Below, piece by piece: positions 34,313 through 43,449 of a DNA stretch of 48,555 bases (the stretch's first letter is position 1; every line of letters starts with the position of its first letter). The translations under genes and the position numbers were made by a program. The notes beneath the pieces are model-generated. The model was not told the DNA's origin. It ran no database searches and saw nothing but the letters and a program-made list of their open reading frames with translations. Source of the stretch: Pacificibacter marinus. Its GTDB lineage: Bacteria; Pseudomonadota; Alphaproteobacteria; Rhodobacterales; Rhodobacteraceae. The stretch is from the NCBI RefSeq assembly GCF_900109555.1, contig NZ_FNZV01000019.1:1-48555 (forward strand). The letters are read 5' to 3'.

Positions 34313-36268
34313 TCAATCTCCCGCCGCGCGACCTTTGAGGGCGATGATACCCTTGGGCCGGAACTGAATGAAAATGATGATAAAGACGATCATGTAAGTT
34401 TGCGCCGCCAAGGTGTTGGACGGGTTCAGCCATTCGATGCCTTTTTGAAGGAAACCGATGCCCAGCGCGCCCAAAAGCGTGCCCCAAATATTGCCGACAC
34501 CGCCGACAACAACGGTCATAAACGACTGCACGATATAATCTGCGCCCATCTCGGACGTCACTTTAGCGTAAAGTCCGATGGCCACGCCAGCGATGCCCGC
34601 GATCCCAGAACCAAGCCCAAAAGTGAGCATATTCACGCGATCAGGATTGATGCCCATAGAGGCTGCCATTCTCGGATTTTGCGTCACAGCGCGGGTTTCA
34701 AGACCAAGGCGGGTTTTCTTCATGATGAACAAAAACACAGCTAGGAAAATGCCTGCGAGGACGAAAATTGCGATGCGGATATATGAAATCGCCAGCACAT
34801 CATTGAACACCAGAGCGCCATCGAGCCAAGCCGGAGATGTCAGTGGGCGGGCCTGCGTGCCAAAGATGTTTTTGGCGATTTGTTGCAAAGCGATAGCGAC
34901 CCCGAAAGAGGCCAAAAGTGTTTCTAAAGGACGATTATACAACCACCGAATGATCAAGCGCTCCATCGCCACACCCGCGGCAAAAGTCACCATAAAAGCG
35001 GCAGGAATAGCGACGATTATGGATAGGGTGTAATCAGGAATGATCTGCTGCACGACGTAGCCCGTGTAGGCCCCCATCATGATGAATTCACCATGCGCCA
35101 TGTTGATCACGCCCATCACGCCAAAGGTGATGGCCAGACCAATTGCAGCGAGAAAATAGATCGAAGCCAGCGACAAACCATCAAGGGCAAGATCCAATGT
35201 TTGGTTAAGACCCACAGCCCGGTCAATGGTTTTAAGCGTGGCTTCAGCTGCATCTGTGACGGCTTTCGATGACTCGTCGTACACCTCGACAAAGGCTGCG
35301 GATTTCACTGCATCGGCCTCAGAAAACCCTGCGTCCCATGCGGGTACGGTGCCTGCTTCGGCCAGCGTTTGATAGGCGCGGTCACGAGCATCTTGAGTGT
35401 TCAAATCGGCCACGGCAACACCACCGACTTTGCCATCCACAATGTTTGCGGCCAGAGCGTCTTTGCGTTCAGACACGGTGGGTTGTGCTTGGGTAACACC
35501 CGAGGCAACCAACATGTCAAAGGCATCAGACACGGACAAAGCATCAGAACCTGCAATGATTTTGCGTTTGATGTTGGCTGTTTCAGGCAAGCTGTCTTTG
35601 AGGGTTATTTTCGTACTGAGAACGGGATTCAAGGCCGCGCGGGCCTCAAGCGATAGGGCGCCATTGAAACCTTGGATCGCGGTCACACGCGCCGCATCAT
35701 CTGTGTCGTAGGAAATGGTCAAAAGGCGCTCGGTGACCTCTTTGAGGGCTTTGATGTCGGGATCGGCCTCTGACGCAATCGATGCGCGCAAGGGGGCCAA
35801 ATGCGACGCTTCGCCATCACGCTGAATGGCCAAAATCGCTTCTTGTCTGCGCACTGGGTCGGGGTCGTTCAACTGGAACTGTACCAATGCAGCACCGATC
35901 ATAGCGCGAATGCCTGAATTGGGTTTCAATTGGTCTAAGTCAGCTTTGGCGATGTCACCCAGAGGTGTGCCGCCTTCAAAGGCAAAAATTGTGTAAGTCT
36001 TTGAATCCACTTTCTCAGCATAGAAAAATTGGCCATCCGATTTGCGTTGCCACATATCTTTGGATTGCCATTTTTGCAAAACAGTTTGCGCAGAGGGCAG
36101 ACCAGAGGCCGCGATGGCGTCAATGGCGGGCGCAATGGTTTTGCGTGACGATTTTTCGATAGCTTCGCGGTGCTCTTGCAAGACATCTTGGATGTTCGCA
36201 TCCTGCGCCTGAGCAGCAAGACCAAGCGTCATGATCAGCATGAAGACAACTGAGAGAAAACGGATCAT
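34313..36268 (-). CDS. urtB: Urea ABC transporter permease UrtB with a long periplasmic N-terminal domain
   Basis: A permease of 651 residues of the LivH family. It starts with a Sec-type signal (ends AAQAQDA), then about 330 residues of helical, HEAT-like extracytoplasmic sequence. The membrane part (about 365-645) contains GLAITFGVMGVINMAHGEFIMMGAYTGY and NRPLETLLASFGVAIALQQ, diagnostic of UrtB. The N-terminal domain is a known feature of proteobacterial UrtB but is long here. The ATG at 36268 has a weak ribosome site, and the urtA-urtB gap carries a terminator-like hairpin, so UrtB should be made in smaller amounts than UrtA. Confidence 0.93.
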   Translation of the reverse strand: MIRFLSVVFMLIMTLGLAAQAQDANIQDVLQEHREAIEKSSRKTIAPAIDAIAASGLPSAQTVLQKWQSKDMWQRKSDGQFFYAEKVDSKTYTIFAFEGGTPLGDIAKADLDQLKPNSGIRAMIGAALVQFQLNDPDPVRRQEAILAIQRDGEASHLAPLRASIASEADPDIKALKEVTERLLTISYDTDDAARVTAIQGFNGALSLEARAALNPVLSTKITLKDSLPETANIKRKIIAGSDALSVSDAFDMLVASGVTQAQPTVSERKDALAANIVDGKVGGVAVADLNTQDARDRAYQTLAEAGTVPAWDAGFSEADAVKSAAFVEVYDESSKAVTDAAEATLKTIDRAVGLNQTLDLALDGLSLASIYFLAAIGLAITFGVMGVINMAHGEFIMMGAYTGYVVQQIIPDYTLSIIVAIPAAFMVTFAAGVAMERLIIRWLYNRPLETLLASFGVAIALQQIAKNIFGTQARPLTSPAWLDGALVFNDVLAISYIRIAIFVLAGIFLAVFLFIMKKTRLGLETRAVTQNPRMAASMGINPDRVNMLTFGLGSGIAGIAGVAIGLYAKVTSEMGADYIVQSFMTVVVGGVGNIWGTLLGALGIGFLQKGIEWLNPSNTLAAQTYMIVFIIIFIQFRPKGIIALKGRAAGD

Positions 36269-36292
36269 AGGGTGAACTTTTTATGAGAGAAA

Positions 36293-36314
36293 AGGGCGGC
36301 AAAAGCGCCGCCCT
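36293..36314 (-). terminator. Terminator-like hairpin between urtA and urtB
   Basis: On the minus strand a perfect 8-bp GC stem (36307-36314 with 36293-36300) and a 6-base loop are followed by TTTTCTCT. This resembles a leaky intrinsic terminator and would give surplus UrtA over the membrane components. Confidence 0.65.
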
Positions 36315-36341
36315 ATGTAAGTGTGTTTGGTGAGCCGAGGC

Positions 36342-37634
36342 TTAGTAGTTAGATTTCAACTGAACACATGTTTTGGTTTCAGTGTTGTACATGCCACATC
36401 CGAGATCTTTCCAATCGGACATAAGAACCGCAGATTCAGGCAAGAAGTCTGTCCATGCATCGCCTGGCACTTCGGTTGTTTGTGAGATGATGTCGAATTG
36501 ACCGTCAGCTTGGATTTCGCCGATCAGGACAGGTTTCGCAAGGTGGTGGTTAACACCCATCACCGCTGTGCCGCCTGTCAAGTTCGGGAATTCTTGGCCG
36601 TACATTGCTGTGCGCACTGCATCGACATCAGTTGTGCCGGCAGCTTCGGCAGCGTTCACCCACATGTTGAAGCCGATGTAGTGTGCTTCCATTGGGTCGT
36701 TTGTGACGCGCTCTTCGCCCATGCGTGTTTTCCACGCTGCGATGAATTCATCGTTAAGCTCGGATTCAGCTGATTGGAAGTAGTTCCAAGCGGCCAAGTG
36801 ACCCACAAGGTTGGATGTATCTAGGCCTGAAAGTTCTTCTTCGCCCACTGAGAAAGCAACAACAGGAATGTCGTCAGCAGAGATGCCTGCGGATGCCAAT
36901 TCTTTGTAGAAGCCGATGTTTGCATCACCGTTGATTGTTGAGATAACGCCAACTTTTTTGCCATCAGCGCCAAGTGCCACAACGTCTGCGACGATTTTGG
37001 ACCAGTCAGAGTGACCAAATGGTGTGTAGTTTACAAAGATGTCTTCAGCCGCGATGCCTTTGTCTTTGAGATAAGACTCAAGGATGTTGTTTGTTGTGCG
37101 TGGGTAGACATAGTCTGTACCGAGCAGTGCGAATTTTTCAACACCAAGCTCGTCGAGGAAATAGTCAGTCGCAGGAATAGCTTGCTGGTTTGGTGCAGCG
37201 CCTGTGTAGAAGACGTTTTTCGATGACTCTTCGCCCTCATATTGAACAGGGTAGAACAACAAGCCGTTCAACTCTTCGATCACTGGCAAAACAGATTTGC
37301 GTGACACGGATGTCCAGTTGCCGAACATCACGTCAACGTCGTGCACGGTCAAAAGTTCACGCGCTTTTTCTGCAAAGAGTGGCCAATCAGAAGCAGGGTC
37401 AACCACCACAGCTTCAAGTTCACACCCTAGAACGCCGCCTTTGGCATTTTGTTCGTCGATAAGCATCAACATAACGTCTTTAAGTGTTGTTTCAGAGATT
37501 GCCATGGAGCCGGACAAAGAGTGCAAAACACCCACTTTTGTCGTACAGTCAGCCGCCAATGCGCCCGATGCCATAGCAGTTGTCGCGAAAAGGGCAGAAG
37601 CCAATGTAGCTTTGAAATTTAGTGTCAAGTCCAT
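36342..37634 (-). CDS. urtA: Urea-binding periplasmic protein UrtA
   Basis: A periplasmic urea-binding protein of about 430 residues, type I periplasmic-binding fold. The signal peptide ends GALAAD, and the mature part starts CTTKVGVLHSLSGSMAISETT, which is diagnostic of UrtA. Further family motifs are GNWTSVSRKSVLPVIEELNGLLFYPVQYEGEE, with the region that binds urea, and DYVYPRTTNNI. The start is ambiguous: ATG 37634 is chosen, an adjacent ATG lies one codon upstream inside the AAGGA site, and a TTG two codons downstream has better spacing. It is first in the urt operon, normally under nitrogen control, though no clear sigma-54 site was found. Confidence 0.95.
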   Translation of the reverse strand: MDLTLNFKATLASALFATTAMASGALAADCTTKVGVLHSLSGSMAISETTLKDVMLMLIDEQNAKGGVLGCELEAVVVDPASDWPLFAEKARELLTVHDVDVMFGNWTSVSRKSVLPVIEELNGLLFYPVQYEGEESSKNVFYTGAAPNQQAIPATDYFLDELGVEKFALLGTDYVYPRTTNNILESYLKDKGIAAEDIFVNYTPFGHSDWSKIVADVVALGADGKKVGVISTINGDANIGFYKELASAGISADDIPVVAFSVGEEELSGLDTSNLVGHLAAWNYFQSAESELNDEFIAAWKTRMGEERVTNDPMEAHYIGFNMWVNAAEAAGTTDVDAVRTAMYGQEFPNLTGGTAVMGVNHHLAKPVLIGEIQADGQFDIISQTTEVPGDAWTDFLPESAVLMSDWKDLGCGMYNTETKTCVQLKSNY

Positions 37635-38417
37635 CATCCTTTTTGGATGCTGTAGGCATGCGGTCTCGGCTCGCAAAATTGGCGAGCGCCCTGGAAGTCT
37701 TCCATTTAAGGCTTGAAACGCGTACATTCCCCTAGCAGCGTTAATCAGTTGCATTCGTGTGGTGGTGGCGACCTGCAAGTCTGGCCATCACCGCACATTC
37801 CCCGCAAACCTCATGGCACCGTCCCAGATACCACTTAATCTGCTTGGGTAGTTTTGGCGTGTTGACGTTTTTTGAACACTGCTAGGTGGTGTCACGCGGC
37901 CTACGCAGCCCATATTGCAGATTTATGTCTACTTTTTCATCATTTTGCATGAATACGATGCGTTAATGAGCGATATTGAAAGTGACTCGCCTTCAAATCC
38001 AGCGTCACCGCACAGAAAATATACACTCAATAAACAAAAGACGATTCCATTGATGCGTATCTCAAGACAGACATCTTGGTGCGCTTTTAGTGCATATGCC
38101 TAGCCATGCCTCCAGCGCAAGGAACCGCAGCAGGATTCTATACAACGCCTAAAGTGTGCATTTTGGGCCGACACAAACGTGCGAATCAAGAATCACGGCA
38201 CGGTTAAAACAGTAAGTTTGCGTTGCGGCACGCAGTCTTTCATTCCAAAAATTCATATAAATCACTTTAAAAACAAAACGATATAAGAAAAACATCTCTG
38301 TAAACTCTTTTTTCTTTGGTTTCGGCGACTTTGATCAACGAAGCGTCTTGAACAATTGGTAATCGCATGCCTGTCAAACTTCGCAAAAGCTCAACGCATG
38401 TGGTATGAGGAGAACAA
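37635..38417. other. 783-base intergenic region between divergent urtA and the chemotaxis gene
   Basis: This must hold both promoters. I see no conserved gene: the only open frame of note (37915-38103, plus) has no ribosome site or recognisable motif. GC content falls towards the chemotaxis gene. A sequence resembling a flagellar sigma-28 promoter occurs near 38142 but has the wrong spacing. Confidence 0.5.
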
Positions 38418-41213
38418 ATGAAAAATCTGTTTGGCAGAGTGATTGGCTCAGTGGCCGTCAAAATCGTTGTGATAATGCTCGCACTCGGGGGCACCACAGC
38501 TGCTGCGATCCTTGTCGCCAGCTCCCTCATCAGTGGCATCACTGACGAAGTTGAAAACCTAGTAAACGAAAACGTTCCGCCTTTGGAAACAGCTTCCAGA
38601 ATTGCCAACTCAGTTGCGATCCTCAAAGATAAAACCAATATAGTGATCGAGTCCGAGTCTTTACTTGGACTGCCAGCACAAGCCGAAAACCTCAAACAAG
38701 CCGCGGCAGATTTGAAAAGTGCAGCCAGTTCACTAGGCGTTCAAAAACATCCCAATTTGCGTAGCAATATCGATAAGCTCTCTGTCGACATCGATACGCT
38801 CGTACAACAGCGCACTCTTCAACTGACGTCAGCAGCCAGAACTCGGCATCTTCTTATTGAGCTCAACAGAATTTCACATGACGTTAGTAATGATTTGGAA
38901 ACCCTCAATGACGAGGCCGCATTCCGGCTACTTCTTGCAGGCAATGACGCTATGAGTTCCGCGAAAACAACGGTCGATGAATTGATTAAAACTGATTTGG
39001 GATCTGTCACGGCAAGCTATGCCCTTAAAGCGCAATCAGACTATGCCACAGGCCTCTCTCTCGCACTCATCGCAACCAAAGATTCGACGCAAGACGCTGA
39101 CATCAAAAACCGCAATCAAGATGCACTCGATACGTTCGAAAAAATGATAGAACAAACTCTTCAAACACAAGAGCTTGCCCAAATTCGTGCCGAACTTTCC
39201 AGCTACAGACTTCTTTTGTCATCTTTAAACACGATGACACCATTCGACCGTCAACAGGCCCGCCAAAGCATCCTAGACACACACTCCAAGTTGACCACAA
39301 GCTTTTCTGATCTGTTTTTACAAGAGCAGAATGCACTCACCGCAAAAGGCGACAGTGCGGCTCTCGCAAACGAACTGGTCATCAAAAGCTTGCTCGACGA
39401 ACGTATCACTGAAATTCGTAGCATCGATGCACTCAATACATCGCTTAAGGCCGCCTCAATCAAACTATTGCAAGGCGCCACATCGGTGAACAAAGGCTAC
39501 ATTGAAGCCCTGCAATTCGAGCTGAACAGTGATCGCGCCGTTATCGAAGCAAAACTGGAAATTATTCCCGAAGAGACCGCAGGTAAAATTTTAACAATTT
39601 TAAAATCCGTCGACCCACAAAACGGTTTGCTCGACACACGACGCACTGGGCTTGAGGCACAAATGCAGTCACATGACACAACACTCAACATGATTTCTGC
39701 ACTGCTAGAGCTATCAAATGAAATTTTGACAATTTCCAATGAAAGCTTCGATGCAATTTCCCGTGCTGGTGAAATTGTGACATCTGATGCGCGAGCGGCC
39801 TCAACAACAATGAAATCGATTGGTCTCATTGCTATTTTGATCCTCATTGCCGCCCCTCTCATGACATTTCTGACTATCATGAGACCGTTGAGCATAGTCA
39901 CCCAGAGCACCGAACAGCTTGCCAATGGGGACATGTCTGAATTGAAAAAGGCTGGCGGAAAATATGGTGAGATTGCACAACTCATGGCCGCACTGCGTGT
40001 GTTCCGCAATAACCTATTAGAAAAAGAGGCCATGGAAGTTGAAGCAGTTGAGCGCGCAAAGAAGGCACGTCAAGAAGAAATAGAATTGGAAACGCAGCGC
40101 AAAGAGCGCGAAGCAGCAGAACAAGAACGTGAACGCCAAACTGCTGCGCGAGAGCAAGAACGCGAAGCTGCCGCAGAACTTGAAAAACAAAAGAGCCGTG
40201 ATGCCGCAGAAAAAGATCGTGCCGCACGCCATAAAGAGCAAACAGAAATTGTTGATGCTCTAGCCGAGGGATTGCGTAGATTGGCCCTCGGAGACATCAG
40301 CAAAACAATCGATAAAGAGTTTCCAGAAGGCTACGAGCAACTACGCAATGACTTTAATGCTGCGGTTAAATCTCTAGAGGAGGTCGTTTCAAAACTTTCT
40401 GATACCTCGCAAGCCATCCACTCAAGTTCATCCGAAATATCACATGCCGCAGACGATTTATCTGTTCGAACAGAGCGTACGGCATCAACACTGGCTGAAT
40501 CTGCTGCCGCACTCACCCAACTTACAGTGTCAGTTCAGTCTGCCGCTGACGGGGCATCCTTAGCAAACCAAACAGTTATGACAGCGCGAACCAACGCGGA
40601 ATCAACAAACTTAGTGGTCAAAGACGCCATATCAGCCATGGACGCAATTTCGGAATCGTCTTCTAAAATTTCCAAAATTATCAGTGTTATCGATGATATC
40701 GCATTTCAAACCAATCTGCTTGCATTGAATGCAGGGGTCGAGGCGGCTCGCGCTGGCGAAGCAGGTCGAGGCTTTGCTGTCGTGGCGTCGGAAGTGAGAG
40801 CGCTGGCACAAAGATCATCTGAAGCGGCCCACGAAATTAATCAATTAATTTCAGACTCCGGATCGGAAGTGAAACGAGGCGTGTCACTTGTCGACCAAAC
40901 AGGAGAGGCTCTTAAGTCAATTGTCGGCGACGTCTCAAAAATTGCCAACCATATGTCCGAAATTGAAACTTCCGCAAAAGAACAATCTGCTGGTATTTCC
41001 GAAATAAATCTGTCGGTGGCCGATCTCGACCAAGCGACACAACAAAACGCAGCTATGTTTGAAGAGACAACCGCAGCAAGCCATTCCCTCACGCAAGAAG
41101 CCTCAGCTCTCAAATCGATTGTTTCTCAATTCGTGACATCCCATACAGATGAAAATCAAGTCAGGACACCTACGTCGGTCGGTGGGGGTAGCGACATGGA
41201 ACTTGCTTCATAA
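38418..41213 (+). CDS. Methyl-accepting chemotaxis protein with a charged coil between two HAMP-like units
   Basis: A chemoreceptor of 931 residues, long for the family. TM1 (about 13-37) and TM2 (about 465-488) bracket a helical periplasmic sensor of about 425 residues without an obvious Cache or 4HB signature. A HAMP follows (about 489-535), then about 75 residues very rich in Glu, Arg, Lys and Ala (535-610) predicted as a coiled coil, then a second HAMP-like unit (about 610-660). The signalling domain (about 675-908) has the conserved hairpin tip IDDIAFQTNLLALNAGVEAAR and GRGFAVVASEVRALAQRS. The ATG follows TGAGGAGA. No che or flagellar genes are nearby; the ligand is unknown. Confidence 0.93.
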   Translation: MKNLFGRVIGSVAVKIVVIMLALGGTTAAAILVASSLISGITDEVENLVNENVPPLETASRIANSVAILKDKTNIVIESESLLGLPAQAENLKQAAADLKSAASSLGVQKHPNLRSNIDKLSVDIDTLVQQRTLQLTSAARTRHLLIELNRISHDVSNDLETLNDEAAFRLLLAGNDAMSSAKTTVDELIKTDLGSVTASYALKAQSDYATGLSLALIATKDSTQDADIKNRNQDALDTFEKMIEQTLQTQELAQIRAELSSYRLLLSSLNTMTPFDRQQARQSILDTHSKLTTSFSDLFLQEQNALTAKGDSAALANELVIKSLLDERITEIRSIDALNTSLKAASIKLLQGATSVNKGYIEALQFELNSDRAVIEAKLEIIPEETAGKILTILKSVDPQNGLLDTRRTGLEAQMQSHDTTLNMISALLELSNEILTISNESFDAISRAGEIVTSDARAASTTMKSIGLIAILILIAAPLMTFLTIMRPLSIVTQSTEQLANGDMSELKKAGGKYGEIAQLMAALRVFRNNLLEKEAMEVEAVERAKKARQEEIELETQRKEREAAEQERERQTAAREQEREAAAELEKQKSRDAAEKDRAARHKEQTEIVDALAEGLRRLALGDISKTIDKEFPEGYEQLRNDFNAAVKSLEEVVSKLSDTSQAIHSSSSEISHAADDLSVRTERTASTLAESAAALTQLTVSVQSAADGASLANQTVMTARTNAESTNLVVKDAISAMDAISESSSKISKIISVIDDIAFQTNLLALNAGVEAARAGEAGRGFAVVASEVRALAQRSSEAAHEINQLISDSGSEVKRGVSLVDQTGEALKSIVGDVSKIANHMSEIETSAKEQSAGISEINLSVADLDQATQQNAAMFEETTAASHSLTQEASALKSIVSQFVTSHTDENQVRTPTSVGGGSDMELAS

Positions 41214-41235
41214 CTTTCCAGTCACCCAACTCGTT

Positions 41236-41325
41236 TATGCTGGCTTCCTTTTCGAAAGCGACAGGGCTTTTTCAGTCCAGTGCTGAGTAGCGGCGCAGGT
41301 TATAGAAGCCACGTGTGGGTGCCCC
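41236..41325 (-). pseudogene. C-terminal remnant of an IS3-family transposase (OrfB)
   Basis: On the minus strand this codes for GFYNLRRYSALD, an in-frame TGA (41272-41274), then KSPVAFEKEAS. This is the conserved tail of IS3-family OrfB integrases (usual form FYN-RRHSALG-KSP-AF), with the Gly-Trp pair replaced by Asp-stop. Only about 30 codons are recognisable, and no terminal repeats or other domain parts were found, so the element is long dead. The following 41326-41573 holds nothing I can identify. Confidence 0.75.
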
Positions 41326-41573
41326 GTTTAATGCTAGCAGTTTTTAGAAGGTTCGGGAGCATGTGATCAGGTGCAGTCGTGTGTCCGGCCTTTCGCTGCA
41401 GTTTTTACACACGGCTGGCCTGTATGGTGTCCATGGGTCAGGTCCAAATCGTTGACGCGGGCACATGGCCTCTGGCTTTTATCTGATTTTCCCGCCCCCG
41501 TCATTTGACCATTGTTCCTTACTCTCTTTCGCCCTTCTCACATCCTAGATTATTCCGACGCATGGTCCTGCGC

Positions 41574-41890
41574 TTATGCAGCCAACGGTGTAATTCTGTA
41601 ATCCTCTTTCTTCGTGGTTAAGGCCCAAACTGTCCGAGCCAGCGTATTTGCGAATGCGGTAGCCACCAACATACGCGGCTTGCATGCCAATATCTTGGCA
41701 AGCCATGCCTCAAGCCCTTTCCGGATGCCCCAACGGATCACGGCCATTGCACCTGTGATATGCAGCCGTCGAATATCCCGCTGACCAATTTTTGAGGTTC
41801 GGCCAAGGATTTGTCGCCCACCGGTCGACTTTTGCCTTGGGACAAGCATACACCTCGCTACAAACTCACGACCATTGGTAAATTCTTCCA
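41574..41890 (-). pseudogene. C-terminal fragment of an IS110-family transposase
   Basis: The frame on the minus strand encodes the transposase_20 end region: FTNGREFVARCMLVPRQ, KSTGGRQILGRTSKIGQRDIRRL, then GAMAVIR and KPRMLVATAFANTLARTVWALTT. These are the usual IS110 C-terminal motifs (GR-F-A---GL-PRQ-STGGK, LGRISK-GDRYLR). The N-terminal RuvC-like DEDD part is absent, and the sequence upstream (41891-42138) does not continue the family, so it is a truncated remnant. About 105 codons survive without a stop. Confidence 0.85.
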
Positions 41891-42138
41891 TTGGTGGCGC
41901 AAAGGCCGAATGGGTGTGGCACACATGGACCCAATGTATGTACCATCTGCTGTTTCGCAAATGATTTCCGGCATGCTCTCGGAAGTCGTTCATATGTGTG
42001 CGACCTGTTGATCAACACGCGGATCGTGGCCACCATGATCAAAATCAACAATCTGAAATGTGCCTTAACCAACATCAGATCATTAAGCTCAGCCTGACCT
42101 AATGGGTGAAGAAATTTGGCCAAGAGCTATGGCTAGGG
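41891..42138. other. Unassigned DNA between the IS110 remnant and dctM
   Basis: No gene, RNA or repeat could be supported here. Open frames on the minus strand read through it but match nothing I recognise. It probably belongs to the same decayed insertion zone and contains the end of the TRAP operon transcript. Confidence 0.4.
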
Positions 42139-43449
42139 TCAATTGAAACTATTCGGCATAAGTTCTTTCGGAAGCCAAAGCACGATTTCGGGGAAAACAA
42201 TAATCAACAACAAGATCACAAGCATCGGGAAAAGGATGATGACAACGTCACGCATAACTTGGACAACGTTCATCCCACCAATCGACGCCGAGATCAGTAA
42301 ACATAAGCCGTATGGCGGCGTCACGAGACCAAAAGCCAATGACACAATACCGATGATTGCAAAGACGACGGGGTGAATATCCGCAGCCGTTGCCACGGGC
42401 AACAAGACAGTGCCTAGGATGATGATTGTCGGGATCGCATCGATGAAAAGACCGAAGAACAAAAAGAGTGCTGCGATAACGATTGCCGTCCCAAAAGGAC
42501 CAAATTCAAGGCCTGTCATGAAGTCGACGATAAGCTGCGGAACGTGGAAAAACGCGAGCATCCATCCAAAAGCCGAGGCTGTGCCAATGGCAAAAAGCGA
42601 GATTGAGGCGAAGCGACCTGTGTCGTAAAAGATGACACCCAAATCACGGACAGTGACGGTTTTATAGACAAACATCCCAAGGAACAGGGCGTAACCTGCG
42701 GCAATAATAGCGCTCTCTGTTGGGGTCACGATCCCGCCGACGATACCACCGATCACAAGAACGGGGGTCAAAAGAGCAAGGATCGCGCCTTTGAAAGCCC
42801 TCACAAATTCGGCCAAGTTGGGGCGCCCTGCGGTCGGGTAATTGTAGACCTTGGCATACCCATAAACAGTGCCCATCAACGCTAAGCCAATCATCAGTCC
42901 GGGGATTGCGCCGGCAAGGAAAAGCGCGCCGACGGAAACTTGCATCACGCCGCCCCAGACAACCATCAGAATGCTTGGTGGGATAATGACCCCCATGACC
43001 GACGAGCACGCAGTGATCGCGATGGCAAAACGTCTATCGTAGCCTTCTTTGACCATTGCGGGAATCAGGATTTTGCCACAGCCAGCAGCATCCGCGGTGC
43101 TTGATCCAGAAATGCCTGCAAAGAGCATGGATACAGCAACGTTTACATGGCCGAGCCCGCCAGGCATCCAACCTGTGAGCACGCGAGACAACTCGATGAG
43201 TTTATCGGTAATCTTGCCGGAATTCATCAGGTTTGCGGCCAACAAAAAGAACGGGACTGCGAGTAAAATAAAGGAGTTGTAGGATTGGAACATCCGGTCA
43301 ATCACGATGAATGGTGTCAGGCGGATATCCAAAAGAACCAATGGCACTGTTGAGATCCCCAAAGCGAATGCGACAGGCACGCGAATTAGAACCAACACCA
43401 AAAAGAGGCCGACCAGAATGGCACAGGCGAGACCAGTTGAAACGATCAT
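42139..43449 (-). CDS. dctM: TRAP transporter large permease (DctM family)
   Basis: An inner-membrane protein of 436 residues with about 12 hydrophobic segments, the ion-coupled permease of a TRAP system. Family motifs are present: MFAGISGSSTADAAGCGKILIPAM, AITACSSVMGVIIPPSI, GGIVTPTESAIIAAGYAL and FGLVTPPYGLCLLI. The ATG at 43449 overlaps the small-subunit stop by 4 bases; a longer frame into that gene is not used. Together with DctQ and DctP it imports an organic acid with Na+. It is last in the operon, running into the IS-remnant zone. Confidence 0.94.
   Translation of the reverse strand: MIVSTGLACAILVGLFLVLVLIRVPVAFALGISTVPLVLLDIRLTPFIVIDRMFQSYNSFILLAVPFFLLAANLMNSGKITDKLIELSRVLTGWMPGGLGHVNVAVSMLFAGISGSSTADAAGCGKILIPAMVKEGYDRRFAIAITACSSVMGVIIPPSILMVVWGGVMQVSVGALFLAGAIPGLMIGLALMGTVYGYAKVYNYPTAGRPNLAEFVRAFKGAILALLTPVLVIGGIVGGIVTPTESAIIAAGYALFLGMFVYKTVTVRDLGVIFYDTGRFASISLFAIGTASAFGWMLAFFHVPQLIVDFMTGLEFGPFGTAIVIAALFLFFGLFIDAIPTIIILGTVLLPVATAADIHPVVFAIIGIVSLAFGLVTPPYGLCLLISASIGGMNVVQVMRDVVIILFPMLVILLLIIVFPEIVLWLPKELMPNSFN

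Noticed and set aside
37635-37920. Sigma-54 (NtrC-dependent) promoter for urtA
   Set aside because: The best candidate on the minus strand (TGGCC then TGC) has only 8 bases between GG and GC instead of 10.
37915-38103. Open frame of 62 codons in the urtA-chemoreceptor gap
   Set aside because: No ribosome site, no recognisable motif, and composition unlike neighbouring genes; probably chance.
38142-38175. Flagellar sigma-28-like promoter (TAAAG and GCCGACAC) before the chemoreceptor gene
   Set aside because: The distance between the two elements is about two bases shorter than the consensus, and it lies about 240 bases from the ATG.
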